This document shows positions 1-7,969 of a DNA stretch of 64,000 nucleotides, piece after piece. The stretch is from Agriterribacter humi. GTDB taxonomy: Bacteria; Bacteroidota; Bacteroidia; Chitinophagales; Chitinophagaceae. A program made the translations under genes and the position numbers. Positions within the stretch are counted from its first letter, which is position 1, and each line of letters opens with the position of its first letter. The notes beneath the pieces are model-generated. The model saw nothing but the letters and a program-made list of their open reading frames with translations. It was not told the DNA's origin and did not search any database. Location: the NCBI RefSeq assembly GCF_009192765.1, contig NZ_VOHQ01000002.1, forward strand, positions 715,653 to 779,652, written 5' to 3'.

Positions 1-1
1 T

Positions 2-1162
2 TCCTTTACCCTTGATCCTCTCTTTCATGCAGGGTGTTATTATGTGCAGGAAGCTTCCTCCATGTTCCTTGAGCAAATGATTAAAACGGTATATCCCGGC
101 CATGCTGCAGCCCATTACAAAGTGCTTGATTTGTGCGCCGCCCCCGGGGGTAAAACAACGCATCTTTCGGCATTATTTCCAGAAGGTTTAATAGTATCCA
201 ATGAAGTGATCAAAACACGATCGGGTATTTTAACAGAAAATGCTGTTAAATGGGGTAAAGAAAATATAGTGGTAACGAGCAATGATGCAGCGGATTTTAA
301 ACCTTTGCAGGGGTGTTTCGATATGATTGTAATTGATGCACCTTGCAGTGGAAGTGGTATGTTCAGAAAAGATCCCGATGCAATAAGAGAGTGGTCCTTA
401 CAAAATGTAAACCATTGCAGCAAACGGCAGCAACGTATTATTGAAGATGTATGGCCGGCATTAAAAGAAGATGGCATTCTCATATACGCTACCTGTTCGT
501 ACTCTGTTGAAGAAAACGAAAATATTTTAGACTGGATAGGCGAAAAGTACAATGTAGGATCTATACGCGTGAAACCGGAAGACAGTTTTGGTATTGTAGA
601 AACCGAATCAGCGGCGCGGGGTATGTATGGGTATCGTTTTTATCCTGATAAAATAAAAGGAGAAGGTTTTTTTATCGCTGGTATCCGGAAGAAAGAGATT
701 GCTGATGCAGGTATGCCGAAGCCTAAAAAATTTGCAATGGCCTCAGACCAGGAACGGAAGACAATCGTTCCCTTTTTAACTGAGCCGGAGCAATTTGAAT
801 ATGTGCATGCTAACGAAGAAGTCACTATTCTGAAAAAGAATGATATGGAAGGTCTTGCTATGCTTTTTGCAGTATTATATGTAAAAAAAATGGGTATTAA
901 AGCAGGTAAGGTAATAAGAGGTGAACTGATTCCCGCCCATGATCTGGCGCTCAGCACCATTATTACTTCGAACCTGGAAGCAATAGACGTACAGAAAGAA
1001 ATAGCGTTGGATTATTTGCGGAAAAAAGATATTCCGGCTGACAACGCTGAGAGGGGCTGGAACATCGTAAGATTTATGAATTATAATCTGGGCTGGGCTA
1101 AAGTATTGGTTAACCGGGTGAATAATTATTATCCTCAGCATTTTCGCATATTAAAGCATTGA
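2..1162 (+). CDS. rRNA cytosine-C5 methyltransferase, RsmF/NOL1-NOP2-Sun family (5' end outside window)
   Basis: SAM-dependent enzyme that methylates a cytosine in rRNA, probably 16S. The frame is open to the left edge and already carries the family motif LDPLFHAGCYYVQEASSM, so the gene starts upstream; the GTG at 44 is internal. SAM-binding LDLCAAPGGKT follows. Motif IV DAPCSGSG and motif VI YATCSYS carry the two cysteines used by m5C methyltransferases (about fragment residues 115 and 165). The last third matches the RsmF-type C-terminal extension and ends AKVLVNRVNNYYP. RsmF itself is inferred from this architecture; a different target cytosine is possible. Confidence 0.9.
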   Translation, partial: SFTLDPLFHAGCYYVQEASSMFLEQMIKTVYPGHAAAHYKVLDLCAAPGGKTTHLSALFPEGLIVSNEVIKTRSGILTENAVKWGKENIVVTSNDAADFKPLQGCFDMIVIDAPCSGSGMFRKDPDAIREWSLQNVNHCSKRQQRIIEDVWPALKEDGILIYATCSYSVEENENILDWIGEKYNVGSIRVKPEDSFGIVETESAARGMYGYRFYPDKIKGEGFFIAGIRKKEIADAGMPKPKKFAMASDQERKTIVPFLTEPEQFEYVHANEEVTILKKNDMEGLAMLFAVLYVKKMGIKAGKVIRGELIPAHDLALSTIITSNLEAIDVQKEIALDYLRKKDIPADNAERGWNIVRFMNYNLGWAKVLVNRVNNYYPQHFRILKH

Positions 1163-1232
1163 TTTTCACGTTATATTATACAGTATGCATTTTTTACTTA
1201 TTTTCGTATGTGCTGAAAATAAATAATATCTG

Positions 1233-2216
1233 ATGAAAAAACTGGTTATCATATTGTTCTCATTTGGTATTACACTTGCTCTTGCTGCGCAGTCCTCTGA
1301 TCTTATTATCCAATCAGAAGGCGGTAAATTATTCCTCAGCCACACCGTTGCGCCTAAAGAAAATCTTTATAGCATTGGTCGCTTATATAATATCAGCCCA
1401 AAGGAAATTGCCCCATTTAATAATATGTCCCTGAACAGTGGACTGGAGATTAACCAGGAGCTTAAAATACCATTAGAGACCAGCAATTTTGCACAGCATG
1501 GCACTGCGGCAGGTGATGAGGTCTTTGTTCCTTTATACCACCTGGTTTCGCAGAAGGAAGGACTATACCGCATAGGACAGAATTTTAATAAGGCCAGTGT
1601 AAGCGATCTCAAAACATGGAATAATCTTACCTCCGAAACCATCAGCAACGGACAAAAATTAGTTGTTGGTTTTCTCAGGGTTAAAACCAGTCAATCGGCC
1701 CTGGCAGCGAATGGCATGAAAAAAATTGGGAGCATAGCGCATGCGCCTGCTTCAACTGCGCCAGTGGTTACTAAAACAGAAAACAATCCTGTGGTTACCA
1801 CAAAGCCGGTTGAAGAACCAGCAGTAAAAACGGTTGAAACAGCTCAAAATACAGTACTTGACAGCAATGCAGAAGGAACGGGTTTTTTTAAAGGCAGTTA
1901 TCGTGAGCAGGCGGGAAGTTTTAATGCTTTTAAAAGTGAGATGGGTGTAGCGGCCGTTTTTAAGAGTACGAGCGGCTGGCAGGACGCCAAATATTATGCT
2001 TTAATGAATAACATTACGCCGGGCACCATTGTGCGTATCACCAATACCAACAACAGCCGTATCATATTTGCTAAGGTGTTGGGAGAGCTTCCTCCGGGCC
2101 GTGAAAACGAAGGGTTGCTTGTACGTATCAGCAATGCCGCGGCTGCAGAGCTTAAGCTCAGCGATAAAGAGCCCAAATTTGCTGCTGAAGTAGCTTATGC
2201 AAAAGGAGGACGTTGA
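1233..2216 (+). CDS. Exported protein with two LysM domains and a C-terminal RlpA-like/double-psi barrel region
   Basis: Residues 1-20 are a Sec signal peptide ending ALAAQ. Two LysM modules follow, near residues 36-82 (HTVAPKENLYSIGRLYNIS) and 102-147 (HLVSQKEGLYRIGQNFN), which bind peptidoglycan glycan strands. A Pro/Thr/Val-rich linker at about 165-205 leads to a C-terminal domain with YALMNNITPGTIVRITN and VRISNAAAAELKL, which resembles the double-psi beta-barrel region of RlpA-like proteins. The likely place is periplasmic or outer-membrane associated, with a cell-wall role. It stands alone, 70 bp after the methyltransferase. LysM is certain; the barrel assignment is inference. Confidence 0.85.
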   Translation: MKKLVIILFSFGITLALAAQSSDLIIQSEGGKLFLSHTVAPKENLYSIGRLYNISPKEIAPFNNMSLNSGLEINQELKIPLETSNFAQHGTAAGDEVFVPLYHLVSQKEGLYRIGQNFNKASVSDLKTWNNLTSETISNGQKLVVGFLRVKTSQSALAANGMKKIGSIAHAPASTAPVVTKTENNPVVTTKPVEEPAVKTVETAQNTVLDSNAEGTGFFKGSYREQAGSFNAFKSEMGVAAVFKSTSGWQDAKYYALMNNITPGTIVRITNTNNSRIIFAKVLGELPPGRENEGLLVRISNAAAAELKLSDKEPKFAAEVAYAKGGR

Positions 2217-2729
2217 TGCAACCTTAATGGTCCATGACCATATTTACAGCAAAAAATATTTGAACTTAATTGTGGAATTTTCCGGAACGGTAATGCCGGC
2301 AGCAGTAGTAACCGTATTCGTTTTAGCAGGGACCTTTCTGTATTCTTCAAAAAAAACCAGCATGTTCAGGTATGCGGGTAACCATTATCTCTCTCTTCAC
2401 GTATTCAGTGACCGGTACGGCAACTTAACGCCGCTTCAAAGCAGGCTAAAGTAAGAAACCGGGCTGTTCAGAAAAACATGGCAGTGATATTTATTGAAAA
2501 ACCTTGATGGCTGAAGAAACTGTATAGGGTATTTCTGAAAATCTGGCTTAAGAAAGAACATCTCACCTTATACACGATATTAAGCAACAATGCCAAAAAA
2601 TATAAAAAGGGAAGCTTTCATAAAATGGCGAACAAATGTAATTATGGAAGTTAAGCAGACCATCACCTGGAAAATTTATTGAAATATATAAGGATAATAT
2701 AATAATTTGATTGCTTAAAAATCGTATGT
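2217..2729. other. Intergenic region, 513 bp, no supported gene
   Basis: No recognisable gene, RNA or repeat is seen here. An 85-codon open stretch (2197-2454, plus strand) overlaps the end of the LysM gene in another frame. It has one hydrophobic segment but no recognisable domain, so it is not called. The last 100 bp are AT-rich and probably contain the promoter of the oxidoreductase that starts at 2730. Confidence 0.5.
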
Positions 2730-4175
2730 ATGACAGAAAAGAAAAACAGATCCCGCCGGAGCTTTATTAAAAATACAGCTTTGGGCGCTGCAGGTTTTAT
2801 GATCGTCCCACGCAATGTTCTGGGTAAAGGTGTTACGGCGCCGAGTGATAAATTAATTGTTGCCGGCGTGGGAGCAGGAGGCAAGGGCCGCTCCGATCTC
2901 GCTAATTTTTATAAAAGCGGGAAAGCTGAAATAGGTTTTTTATGCGATGTGGATGATCGTATGGCTGAAGAATCAAGGAAAAGGTTTCCTAAGGCTAAGT
3001 ATTATAAAGACTGGAGGGAAATGCTTGATAAAGAAGCCAAATCATTTGATGCCGTTTCGGTGTCTACACCCGATCACACCCACGCTGTAGTAGCAATGGC
3101 CGCCATGCGCAGAAAAAAGCACGTGTATGTGCAAAAGCCACTCACACATGATATTTATGAGGCGCGAATGCTTACTGAAGCTGCCGATAAATTTAAAGTG
3201 GTAACCCAGATGGGTAACCAGGGATCTTCGGGTGATGGTGTACGTCAGATGCAGGAATGGTTTGATGCGGGAATAATCGGCGATGTGCATACTGTATACA
3301 TATTCACTAACAGGCCAATATGGCCGCAAGGTATTCCCTGGCCTTCGGAAAAACCGCCCGTTCCTAAGGAACTGGACTGGAATTTGTGGCTGGGTACCGC
3401 ACCGCAAAAGGATTATGTAGACGGACTGATACCGGGCAGTTGGCGTGGCTGGTGGGATTATGGCACCGGCGCGCTGGGAGATCTTGGCTGCCACCTGATG
3501 GAAGCGCCGTTCAGGATACTTGGCCTGCAATATGCGCTGGATGTTCAGGCATCCGTAACCAGTGTATTTACCGCTTTTGGCAAACGTGGTTATTTCCCCG
3601 ACAGTTTTCCGCCATCAAGCCATGCAACACTCACCTTCCCCAAAACAAATAAAACAAAAGGAGAGGTGATAATGCACTGGATGGATGGAGGCATAAAGCC
3701 TGAACGTCCGGAAGAGCTGGGCGCCAATGAAGTGTTTGGTGATGGCAACAGCGGTATTCTGTTTATAGGCACCAAAGGTAAAATGATGGCGAGCGAGTAT
3801 GCAGCCAATCCGCGATTGTTACCCCTTACAAGGAATAACGAAGTAAAAGTACCGCAAACAATAAAACGTGTTCCGGGGAGCGCAGACGGGCATTATGCGC
3901 AATGGGTAGAAGGTTGTATAGCCGGCTATGGCAATATGGAGCTAAGCTCTCCATTTAAAAAGGCAGGACCGCTTACAGAAGCTATATTAATGGCAAATCT
4001 CGGTATAAGGGCGGCTGATGCTCCCAAGCCAAGAGCTAATGGAAGAGGCAATGATTATCCCGGTGCCAGTATGAAATTGCTGTGGGATTATAAAAACATG
4101 CGTGTCACCAATCTGGAAGAAGTGAACCGTTTCGTGAAACGCGAATACCGCCAGGGATGGACACTGGATTTTTAA
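2730..4175 (+). CDS. Tat-exported Gfo/Idh/MocA family oxidoreductase
   Basis: NAD(P)-dependent sugar oxidoreductase. The N-terminus has a twin-arginine signal (SRRSFIKNTALGAAGFM), so the enzyme is probably folded with its cofactor before export. The Rossmann motif reads GVGAGGKGRSD, and VSTPDHTHAVVAMAAMRRKKHVYVQKP contains the family's conserved K-P dinucleotide. The C-terminal alpha/beta domain has GALGDLGCHLMEAPF. The next gene encodes a DUF1080 lipoprotein. Such pairs are known in Bacteroidota from pathways that oxidise sugars at C3 and then hydrolyse the 3-keto-glycoside; the pairing supports that role here. The exact sugar cannot be told. Confidence 0.88.
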   Translation: MTEKKNRSRRSFIKNTALGAAGFMIVPRNVLGKGVTAPSDKLIVAGVGAGGKGRSDLANFYKSGKAEIGFLCDVDDRMAEESRKRFPKAKYYKDWREMLDKEAKSFDAVSVSTPDHTHAVVAMAAMRRKKHVYVQKPLTHDIYEARMLTEAADKFKVVTQMGNQGSSGDGVRQMQEWFDAGIIGDVHTVYIFTNRPIWPQGIPWPSEKPPVPKELDWNLWLGTAPQKDYVDGLIPGSWRGWWDYGTGALGDLGCHLMEAPFRILGLQYALDVQASVTSVFTAFGKRGYFPDSFPPSSHATLTFPKTNKTKGEVIMHWMDGGIKPERPEELGANEVFGDGNSGILFIGTKGKMMASEYAANPRLLPLTRNNEVKVPQTIKRVPGSADGHYAQWVEGCIAGYGNMELSSPFKKAGPLTEAILMANLGIRAADAPKPRANGRGNDYPGASMKLLWDYKNMRVTNLEEVNRFVKREYRQGWTLDF

Positions 4176-4183
4176 TATGTGAG

Positions 4184-4213
4184 AGACCGCAAAAACCTTT
4201 TTTGCGGTCTTTT
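4184..4213 (+). terminator. Rho-independent terminator after the Gfo/Idh/MocA gene
   Basis: A perfect 12-bp stem (AGACCGCAAAAA at 4184-4195, complement at 4199-4210) with a 3-nt loop is followed by TTT. It lies 9 bp after the stop codon and 27 bp before the next gene, so the DUF1080 gene probably depends on read-through or its own promoter. Confidence 0.75.
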
Positions 4214-4239
4214 CATTACCATTCATTTAAAGTTAGATC

Positions 4240-4896
4240 GTGAAAAAAAATATTTTCTTTCTTGCGGCAGTGCTGATGCTTGCCGCCTGCAGCAGCCAGA
4301 ATAAAATAAAAGACAGTAGCAAGGGTAGCCATAGCGGGCAATGGATCAGTCTCTTTGATGGTAAATCAATGGACGGCTGGAAAGAAAGCGAAGGACCTTC
4401 GTTCAGTATTGAAAATGGAGCTATAAAGGTTGCAGGAAAACGTTCGCATCTGTATTACGACGGACCGGTGAACAATCATGACTTCAAAAATTTTGAGATC
4501 AGAATGCAGGTAATGACGACTCCCAATTCGAATTCGGGTGTTTATTTTCATACCAGATTCCAGCAGAAAGGCTTCCCTGATGATGGTTTTGAAGTACAGG
4601 TAAACAATTCGCACAGAGACTGGAAAAGAACTGCGGGACTGTACGATATTAAAGATACGGCGGCAACATTTGTGAAAGACAATGAATGGTTTGAACTGTC
4701 CATTACGGTAGAAGGCAAGCATGTAATTACTCAAATCAATGGGCAAACTGTTATTGACTGGACAGAACCCGAAAATGCTGTTGCTCCCGAAGGACATCCC
4801 GGCCGTCTTATATCAAATGGTACATTTGCATTTCAGGCGCATGACCCTAACAGTGTGGTATATTATAAAGATATAATGGTGAAGCCGTTGCCTTAG
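4240..4896 (+). CDS. DUF1080 (3-keto-disaccharide hydrolase family) lipoprotein
   Basis: The start is GTG at 4240. A lipoprotein signal peptide ends in the lipobox LAAC (Cys17), so the protein is membrane-anchored outside the cytoplasm. The body is one DUF1080 jelly-roll domain: SLFDGKSMDGWKE near residues 37-49, IRMQVMTTPNSNSGVYFHTRF, VQVNN, AGLYDI, GRLISNGTFAFQAHDPNS. Members of this domain are known to hydrolyse 3-keto-glycosides. Together with the upstream exported oxidoreductase it suggests extracytoplasmic 3-oxidation followed by cleavage of a glycoside. The substrate is unknown. Confidence 0.88.
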   Translation: MKKNIFFLAAVLMLAACSSQNKIKDSSKGSHSGQWISLFDGKSMDGWKESEGPSFSIENGAIKVAGKRSHLYYDGPVNNHDFKNFEIRMQVMTTPNSNSGVYFHTRFQQKGFPDDGFEVQVNNSHRDWKRTAGLYDIKDTAATFVKDNEWFELSITVEGKHVITQINGQTVIDWTEPENAVAPEGHPGRLISNGTFAFQAHDPNSVVYYKDIMVKPLP

Positions 4897-4898
4897 TT

Positions 4899-4925
4899 GA
4901 GGCACTATAGAAAGATGCCTCCCTT
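4899..4925 (+). terminator. Possible weak terminator between convergent genes
   Basis: Six-bp inverted repeat GAGGCA (4899-4904) and TGCCTC (4916-4921), followed by CCTTTA. It sits directly after the DUF1080 stop codon, between convergent genes. The stem is short and the T-run poor, so the call is tentative. Confidence 0.3.
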
Positions 4926-4958
4926 TACTGCAGGATTGCAAAGGTTGGAAACCCTGCG

Positions 4959-5957
4959 CTAGATCTCATCAGCCGGGTACCTGATTCCCGCTTTTTCCCT
5001 TATCTCATCCATGGTTTCCATCAGCAGCAGGGTATCGGCGTGCGTCATTACCGGGCTTTCGGTTAGGCCTTTGCGTAAGCATTCACCCACATGCCTTGCT
5101 TCATAATGATAGCCAAATCCTTCTGTCGGCTGCACGGGAACAACGGTTTTGGCATCCGCTCTTCCGGGGTAAAATTCAATAGTAGTATCCGGCGTATAAA
5201 AGCGATGCGTAAGCCTTACCCGGCCTTTACTGCCGCTAATATCGGCTTCTGTGGCCAGGTGCGTGGAATAAGAAGAAAAAAGCTGCGCCATAGCGCCGTT
5301 GTTATAACGAAATAAAATAGCGCACTGCTCATCCACGCCCGTATAAGCAGGCGTCATACGCGCTTCAATATGATCGGGTTTGCCCAAAACTGATAATGCA
5401 TAGAAAACGTTGTATATGCCAATATCCAGCAGGGTGCCACCACCCAGCGCAGGGTTAAATAGCCGGTCTGCAACAGGCTCCAGGGGAATAAAACCAAAGT
5501 TAATGAGCACGTTTTTTATTTCTCCCAATTTCCCCGCCCCGGTCATCTCCATCATTTTTTGCCACGAAGGAATAAATTTCGACCATAATGCTTCCATTAA
5601 AAATACTTGTTGTGTTTGGGCCGCAGCTATCATTTCTTTTGCCTGGCGCGCATTTAAAGCAAATGCTTTTTCGCACAGCACTGCTTTGCCATGCTGCACA
5701 CACAGCATTGTATGTTCATAATGCAGCCCGTGTGGTGTGGCTATATATATTACATCTACCTCAGGATTTTGTACCAAAGCCTTATAATTATCATATTGCA
5801 GCGCTGCAGGATATAAGCCGGCAAATATTTCAGTGCTGGCTTTGCCACGGGAGGCAATGGCAAAAAGTTCAGCGTCTTCAACAAGCTTCAGATCGGATGC
5901 AAATTTTTGCGCTATACGTCCGGCGCCTAATATGCCCCATCGGATTTTTTTATTCAT
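4959..5957 (-). CDS. Cytoplasmic Gfo/Idh/MocA family oxidoreductase
   Basis: NAD(P)-dependent dehydrogenase of 332 residues without a signal peptide. The Rossmann fingerprint GILGAGRIAQKFASDL is at residues 8-23. IATPHGLHYEHTMLCVQHGKAVLCEKAFA contains the conserved E-K pair, and GGGTLLDIGIYNVFYA is the usual C-terminal domain signature. The layout resembles dimeric dihydrodiol dehydrogenase and glucose-fructose oxidoreductase relatives. It runs convergent to the DUF1080 gene and 36 bp from the 3' end of the SDR gene upstream, so the two minus-strand genes could be co-transcribed. The substrate is undetermined. Confidence 0.85.
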   Translation of the reverse strand: MNKKIRWGILGAGRIAQKFASDLKLVEDAELFAIASRGKASTEIFAGLYPAALQYDNYKALVQNPEVDVIYIATPHGLHYEHTMLCVQHGKAVLCEKAFALNARQAKEMIAAAQTQQVFLMEALWSKFIPSWQKMMEMTGAGKLGEIKNVLINFGFIPLEPVADRLFNPALGGGTLLDIGIYNVFYALSVLGKPDHIEARMTPAYTGVDEQCAILFRYNNGAMAQLFSSYSTHLATEADISGSKGRVRLTHRFYTPDTTIEFYPGRADAKTVVPVQPTEGFGYHYEARHVGECLRKGLTESPVMTHADTLLLMETMDEIREKAGIRYPADEI

Positions 5958-5993
5958 ACCAATACAATATTTTTAAAGATTTTGCAGGCATTG

Positions 5994-6665
5994 TTACTGC
6001 GCAGAAAGCATTTTAATTTGTGTATACTCGTATATATTAACTCCTGCTTTGCCCGATTGAGCGGCGGCAAGCATGGCTTTGGCTACTTCAGCGGCATCAA
6101 TGGCCCTGTATTTTTTAAGAGATCCTGCAAGTAAAAAGGATAAGGCAGGCATTACAGACTGTGTTATTCTTTCTCCTTTTCTCACTTCTTCCCTGTTTCC
6201 CAGCAAAAGAGAAGGCCGGAAAATGTGTATAGCGGGATAGGGAAGTGCATGAATGGAATCTTCCATGTTCCCTTTTAGCCGGAGATAGAAATTAGAAGCT
6301 TTCGCATTTGCCCCGATAGCAGATACCACAAGGTATTGCGAAAAACCTTTGTCAATTCCAAACTGCGCTGCATGCACGGGTATATCCACATCTATCTGAT
6401 GGTATAATGCTTTATCTCCGTTTACCTTTTTTATGGTAGTGCCTATACAACAAAAAATATCATCTCCTGAGCCCATAGCTGCGTTAAAATCATGCAGATC
6501 GTTAAAGTCAGTAAGCTGCACTTCAAGCTTTGGGTGTATAACAGGCAAAGGCTTTCTAACCAGTGTTCTTATTATACTGTAATGATCATCCTGCAACAGC
6601 AATTGCAACAAATGATTGCCAATTAAACCTGTTGCGCCAAGAAGTACTGCTGTTTTTGCTTGCAT
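5994..6665 (-). CDS. Atypical SDR, HTATIP2/TIP30-like NAD(P)-binding protein
   Basis: 223-residue Rossmann-fold protein. The glycine motif LLGATGLIGNHLL is at residues 7-19; then DDIFCCIGTTIKKVNGDKA, YLVVSAIGANAKASNFYLRLKG (S...Y-x-x-x-K-type arrangement) and FRPSLLLG, all typical of the HTATIP2-like branch. The start is ATG at 6665; a longer frame upstream would run into murB and has no homology. The divergent gap to murB is only 33 bp and must hold both promoters. No substrate can be assigned. Confidence 0.85.
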   Translation of the reverse strand: MQAKTAVLLGATGLIGNHLLQLLLQDDHYSIIRTLVRKPLPVIHPKLEVQLTDFNDLHDFNAAMGSGDDIFCCIGTTIKKVNGDKALYHQIDVDIPVHAAQFGIDKGFSQYLVVSAIGANAKASNFYLRLKGNMEDSIHALPYPAIHIFRPSLLLGNREEVRKGERITQSVMPALSFLLAGSLKKYRAIDAAEVAKAMLAAAQSGKAGVNIYEYTQIKMLSAQ

Positions 6666-6698
6666 GTTTTTTGTTATTTTGCAGTGAACAGATATTGT

Positions 6699-7736
6699 AT
6701 GCAAATTCAGGAAAACATTTCGCTCAGGCAATATAACACTTTTGGAATAGATGTGCGGGCACGTTATTTCTCCCGGTTTACAAATGTTGATGAGCTGGCG
6801 GCATTGATTGAAGAAAACCACAAATTGAAAAAATACATTCTCGGGGGAGGCAGTAATATTCTTTTTACAAAGGATGTAAAAGGATTGGTATTAAAGAACG
6901 ATATCGTGGGCGTTGAGGAAATTAAGGAAGATGATAATTATGTGTATGTACGCGCAGGCGCGGGAGAAAACTGGCACAGGTTTGTACAGTACTGTATACA
7001 GCGCCAATGGGCAGGGCTGGAGAATTTATCTTTAATCCCCGGCAATGCAGGTGCCGCTCCTATGCAAAATATAGGAGCATACGGGGTGGAATTGCAGGAA
7101 GTGTTTAATAGTCTTACTGCGTTTCACATTCACGAAAGAAAAGTGTACAATTTTACGGCCGGCGATTGTGCATTTGGCTACAGGGAAAGCATATTCAAGA
7201 GGAAATATAAAGACCAGTTTGTTATTCTAAACGTTTCTTTCCGTTTACGCAAACATCCTGTATTTCATACTTCGTACGGCGCAATTCAGCAGGAACTGGA
7301 AAAGATGGGTGTAAAGAAACTAAGCATACAATCTATCTCGCAGGCGGTGATCAATATCCGCTCTTCCAAATTGCCCGATCCTTCGGTAATTGGTAATGCA
7401 GGTAGCTTTTTTAAAAATCCCGAAATACCCAAAAAGCAATTGGATGCTTTACTGAAAACATATCCCGGTATTCCGCATTATCCTGCCAAACAATATGTCA
7501 CATCGGCCGTTCCGGGTAAGGATTTGGTAAAACTGGCGGCAGGCTGGCTGATAGAACAATGTGGCTGGAAAGGCTTTCGCCGGGGAGATGCAGGCGTGCA
7601 CGCCAACCAGGCGCTGGTATTGGTGAATTACGGCAGCGCTACAGGTAAAGAAATATATGATCTGAGTGAAGATATTTTGCACAGCGTTCACAAAAAATTT
7701 GGGGTGTTGCTGGAAAGGGAAGTGAATATAGTGTGA
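6699..7736 (+). CDS. murB: UDP-N-acetylenolpyruvoylglucosamine reductase MurB
   Basis: FAD- and NADPH-dependent reductase of the second committed step of peptidoglycan synthesis; it reduces UDP-GlcNAc-enolpyruvate to UDP-MurNAc in the cytoplasm. Seen: RQYNTFGIDV at the start, FAD-site LGGGSNILF and SLIPGNAGAAPMQNIGAYG, GYRESIFK, and the catalytic-serine motif GNAGSFFKNP. The C-terminal HANQALVLVN marks the type I (E. coli-like) form; 345 residues fits. The ATG at 6699 is chosen because the 13 codons before it lie in the divergent promoter gap. Confidence 0.95.
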   Translation: MQIQENISLRQYNTFGIDVRARYFSRFTNVDELAALIEENHKLKKYILGGGSNILFTKDVKGLVLKNDIVGVEEIKEDDNYVYVRAGAGENWHRFVQYCIQRQWAGLENLSLIPGNAGAAPMQNIGAYGVELQEVFNSLTAFHIHERKVYNFTAGDCAFGYRESIFKRKYKDQFVILNVSFRLRKHPVFHTSYGAIQQELEKMGVKKLSIQSISQAVINIRSSKLPDPSVIGNAGSFFKNPEIPKKQLDALLKTYPGIPHYPAKQYVTSAVPGKDLVKLAAGWLIEQCGWKGFRRGDAGVHANQALVLVNYGSATGKEIYDLSEDILHSVHKKFGVLLEREVNIV

Positions 7737-7739
7737 AGG

Positions 7740-7969
7740 TATCAGGTATGAGGTTTCAGGTCTCAGGTTGCAAGTTTCAGGTTACAGGTTTCAGGTTGCA
7801 GGTTTCAGGTTGCAGGTTTCAGGTTGCAGGTTTCAGGTTGCAAGTTTTAGGTTATAGGGAAGAGATTGCAGCGGCACACCTTGTAACTTGTACCTTGCAA
7901 CTCGTACTGCGCGCTTTACCCTATAGCTTATGCCCTTCACCTTGAAACTTGTACCCTGCAACTTGTATC
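7740..7969. repeat. Short tandem repeat block with partial inverted copies
   Basis: From about 7740 to 7855 the unit CAGGTTTCAGGTTG and close variants recur head to tail. From about 7876 to 7969 the opposite strand carries related units (CTTGTAACTTGTACCTTGCA, CTTGAAACTTGTACCCTGCA), so the two halves can partly pair. The block fills the gap between convergent murB and the AAA+ gene. The open frame across it is a low-complexity artefact. Confidence 0.75.

Noticed and set aside
2197..2454. 85-codon frame overlapping the end of the LysM gene
   Set aside because: No recognisable domain, overlaps a real gene in another frame and has only one hydrophobic stretch of low specificity.
7733..7945. 70-codon frame with Phe-Gln-Val repeats
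   Set aside because: It is the translation of a short DNA repeat and has no independent coding sign.
7740..7969. Possible CRISPR array
   Set aside because: Units are about 7 or 14 bp and follow each other directly; there are no spacers and no cas genes.
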